Positions 61,657 through 64,000 of a stretch of 64,000 nt of DNA are shown piece after piece; position 1 is the stretch's first letter, and each line of letters opens with the position of its first letter. The translations under genes were made by a program, and so were the position numbers. The stretch is from Elusimicrobiaceae bacterium (lineage in GTDB: Bacteria > Elusimicrobiota > Elusimicrobia > Elusimicrobiales > Elusimicrobiaceae): assembly GCA_017546175.1 (NCBI GenBank), contig JAFYXM010000004.1:1-64000 (forward strand), given 5' to 3'. The notes beneath the pieces are model-generated. The model saw only the letters and a program-made list of their open reading frames with translations. It ran no database searches and was not told the origin of the DNA.

Positions 61657-61714
61657 GTGTTTTTTAGGCGGAGAAACGTGCAAAGAGGGCAAATTAATTG
61701 CTATAAGTATATAT

Positions 61715-64000
61715 ATGAAATATCTTTGTATTCACGGACACTTTTATCAACCTCCTCGGGAGAACGCTTGGTTGGAAGCGGTAGAACGCCAAGACAGCGC
61801 TTTTCCTTTTCACGATTGGAACGCCCGCATCACGGCCGAATGTTATGGCCCGAATGCCTCCGCCCGCGTACTTAATACCAAGGGCGAACTGACCCATTTA
61901 GTTGACAATTATTCTTACATTAGTTTTAACTTCGGTCCGACTCTTCTGTCTTGGATGGAAGAGTATGCTCCGCAAGTATATCAGGCTATTTTAGCTTCCG
62001 ATAAAAAAAGCCAACAAAATTTTAACGGACACGGCTCTGCTATCGCGCAAGTGTATAATCATATCATTATGCCTTTGGCCAATGCCCGTGACAAAGAAAC
62101 ACAAGTAAAATGGGGGTTGGCTGATTTTAAAAAGCGTTTTGGAAGAGAGCCCGAAGCTATGTGGTTAGCCGAGACGGCTTGTAATAGCGAAACGTTGGAA
62201 GTGTTGGCCGCGCATGGGATGAAATATGTTATTTTAGCCCCCGGTCAATGTGCACGCGTGCGCAAAATCGGAGAGAAAAACTGGACGGATGTTTCGGGTG
62301 CAAAAGTGGACCCCAAACGGCCTTATTTGTGTCAGCTGCCCAGCGGACGCAAAATTGCTTTGTTCTTTTACGACGGTCCGATTTCGCAAGGAATTGCTTT
62401 TTCCGATACTTTAAAAAGCGGGGAAAACTTTGCCGGTCGTTTGCTCAGCACCTACAACAATTGCGCCGAGCCGCAACTGATGCATATTGCTACCGACGGA
62501 GAAACCTATGGGCATCATCAGCATTTTGCGGAAATGGCTTTGGCGTATTGTTTGAAATATGTCAAAGAAAAACCGGACGTAAATATTACGGTATATGGCG
62601 AATTTTTAGAGAAATTCCCACCCAAATATGAAGCACAGATTATTGAAAATACTTCTTGGAGTTGTTTTCATGGGGTGGAGCGCTGGAGAGCCGACTGCGG
62701 TTGTAACTCCGGCGGCAGACCCAATTGGAACCAAAAATGGCGTGGCCCTTTGCGTGCGGCTTTAGATTTTATCCGCGATGAAATGGCCAAAACTTTTCAA
62801 AATAAAGGGGCGGAGTATTTCAAAGATCCTTGGGCGGCCAGAAATGATTATATTGATTTGATTTTGGACCGCAGTTTGGATGCTCAACATCAATTTTTCT
62901 TAAAGCATGCCACGGAAAAAGCATGGAATGACCGTAGCGGTGCTTTAAAACTATTAGAAATGCAACGTCACGCTATGCTGATGTACACCAGTTGCGGTTG
63001 GTTTTTTGATGAAATCAGCGGAATTGAAACGGTGCAGATTTTGCAATATGCGGCCCGTGCGCTAGAGCTTAATCGTCAAATGGGCGGTGCTGAGTTGGAG
63101 CCACAGTTTGTCAAAATGTTGCAGGCCGCCCCCAGTAACATCAAAGACTTTAAAAATGGTGCGGTAGTATATGAGCGTTTTGTAAAACCTTCGGCAGTAT
63201 CGGCTGCTAAGATTGCTCTGCAAACTGTTTTGCAAGATTTGCCTGCCAAAAAGCCCACTCCTCCCAAAGCTTATTGTTGCGACGTGCTCAACTATCAACG
63301 GGAGCGTATCCCCGTCAAAGAAGGAGTCCTGTGTTTGGGAAATATAAAGCTAAAAAATCGTATTACATTGGAAGAGGATGATATTGTATTTGCTGTTTGC
63401 CAAACGCAAAGCACGCGCTTAACCTGCGGCGCCAGCCATGCCAGAGAATTAAATCAATCGGAAATATTTGCTTTGTTAAAAGAGGCTGCACAAAAAGAAG
63501 ATCTGGAAACATTACATACGCAGATTGATCGGCATTTTAAAGAAAAATATCCTTTTACCTCTTTCTTTAAAGATGCCCAACGCAATGTAGTAGATCAAGT
63601 GTTAAGTGATATTTCTCAAGTTACGGGAGAAGAGTTTTCTCGTATTTTTGAAACGCAATATCCGGCTGTGCGTGGTTTAAAATATATCGGTGCGCCGTTG
63701 CCGTCTGCTTTTAATACGGTAGCTGATTTTGTGCTGACGTCTGATTTAAAAGCAGAACTGGAAAAAGATCCGGTAGATATCAATGCTTTGGAAGAACTAA
63801 TGGATGATGTGCGGACATTAGGGCTTCATTTAAACCAAGCGGAGATTAATCGTGTAGCGGAGAAAAAACTTTTGGCCTATGCTAAAGACTTTTTTGCTGC
63901 TCCCGGTCAGTTGGATATCTCTGTTAAAATGGTGGAATTTATGAACTATCTGGAGATTTTTGGTTTTACTCCGGATACCGTACAAGTGCAAAAATGGGTG
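61715..64000 (+). CDS. Glycoside hydrolase family 57 protein (3' end outside window)
   Basis: The first 762 codons of an open frame that runs off the right edge. HGHFYQP (7-13), the nucleophile region WLAETACN (E153) and the acid region ATDGETYGHH (D261) are the GH57 catalytic motifs. The later part resembles DUF3536, common in long GH57 proteins. It acts on alpha-glucans, fitting glgP at 44-47 kb, but the exact reaction is unknown. The ATG lacks a clear SD; homology of the first residues supports it. No signal peptide, so cytosolic. Confidence 0.9.
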   Translation, partial: MKYLCIHGHFYQPPRENAWLEAVERQDSAFPFHDWNARITAECYGPNASARVLNTKGELTHLVDNYSYISFNFGPTLLSWMEEYAPQVYQAILASDKKSQQNFNGHGSAIAQVYNHIIMPLANARDKETQVKWGLADFKKRFGREPEAMWLAETACNSETLEVLAAHGMKYVILAPGQCARVRKIGEKNWTDVSGAKVDPKRPYLCQLPSGRKIALFFYDGPISQGIAFSDTLKSGENFAGRLLSTYNNCAEPQLMHIATDGETYGHHQHFAEMALAYCLKYVKEKPDVNITVYGEFLEKFPPKYEAQIIENTSWSCFHGVERWRADCGCNSGGRPNWNQKWRGPLRAALDFIRDEMAKTFQNKGAEYFKDPWAARNDYIDLILDRSLDAQHQFFLKHATEKAWNDRSGALKLLEMQRHAMLMYTSCGWFFDEISGIETVQILQYAARALELNRQMGGAELEPQFVKMLQAAPSNIKDFKNGAVVYERFVKPSAVSAAKIALQTVLQDLPAKKPTPPKAYCCDVLNYQRERIPVKEGVLCLGNIKLKNRITLEEDDIVFAVCQTQSTRLTCGASHARELNQSEIFALLKEAAQKEDLETLHTQIDRHFKEKYPFTSFFKDAQRNVVDQVLSDISQVTGEEFSRIFETQYPAVRGLKYIGAPLPSAFNTVADFVLTSDLKAELEKDPVDINALEELMDDVRTLGLHLNQAEINRVAEKKLLAYAKDFFAAPGQLDISVKMVEFMNYLEIFGFTPDTVQVQKWV

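Noticed and set aside
61657-61875. Plus-strand frame of 72 codons at the PhoH-GH57 boundary.
   Set aside because: It runs in another frame over the start of the GH57 gene, which has all catalytic motifs.
61694-61897. Minus-strand frame of 67 codons.
   Set aside because: Antisense to the GH57 gene start; no SD.

Overview
The window is 64 kb of dense bacterial chromosome from a Gram-negative-type (diderm) anaerobe with moderate GC and mostly good Shine-Dalgarno (SD) sites. Diderm features are the AsmA-like protein, MreBCD/PBP2/RodA and a lipoprotein. Anaerobic features are a 2-oxoacid:ferredoxin oxidoreductase, an NfnAB-type transhydrogenase and alpha-glucan metabolism. With the isolated type IV pilin-like genes, this fits gut Elusimicrobiota best. 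That placement is inference; no 16S gene is present. I see no phage, insertion sequence, CRISPR array or resistance island.

Layout. 1-2.1 kb: end of tuf, a Cys-rich lipoprotein, then apt and an ankyrin membrane protein on the minus strand. 2.0-17.5 kb: the complete S10-spc-alpha ribosomal superoperon, rpsJ to rplQ, with secY, adk, map, infA and rpoA but without rpmD (L30). 17.5-25.3 kb: mreB starts one base after the rplQ stop and leads a cell-wall elongation block (mreBCD, PBP2, rodA), then a DUF2344 protein and RNase E/G. 25.3-29.2 kb: amidase, a secreted TWP/GYP-repeat protein, a paired chromate-type transporter and a YgjP-like metallopeptidase. 29.3-34.3 kb: glycine cleavage operon gcvT-H-PA-PB plus a lipoate ligase. 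34.3-39.1 kb: M50-like membrane peptidase, AsmA-like protein, pyrE and an RlmI-like methyltransferase. 39.1-42.1 kb: tRNA-Phe and a four-subunit 2-oxoacid:ferredoxin oxidoreductase. 42.1-48.3 kb: MFS transporter, pilin, trmL, glgP, DUF1646 transporter, tRNA-Glu. 48.4-53.7 kb: ychF, an RNA uracil methyltransferase, an RDD protein and PcrA with a long Gly/Ser/Tyr linker. 53.8-56.5 kb: a CD225-like membrane protein behind a 17-residue Cys-Gly micropeptide, then gatC-gatA-nudix. 56.5-64 kb: pilin, YtxH protein, nfnB-nfnA, PhoH-like ATPase and the start of a GH57 glycosidase cut by the window edge.

Working together: the first half is growth machinery (translation, secretion, transcription, wall elongation). 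The second half is anaerobic metabolism: 2-oxoacid oxidation yields reduced ferredoxin, NfnAB balances NAD(P)H and ferredoxin, the glycine cleavage genes feed one-carbon units, and GlgP with GH57 handle alpha-glucans.

Most worth following up: the Cys-Gly micropeptide with its CD225-like neighbour; several genes whose start codons sit directly behind intrinsic terminators with no SD; a shared extended -10 element (TGCTANAAT) at four promoters; a terminator-like S10 leader; the structured rpsH leader; the TWP/GYP repeat protein; and the low-complexity linker of PcrA. Nothing I can see amounts to a clearly new multi-gene defence or mobile system.
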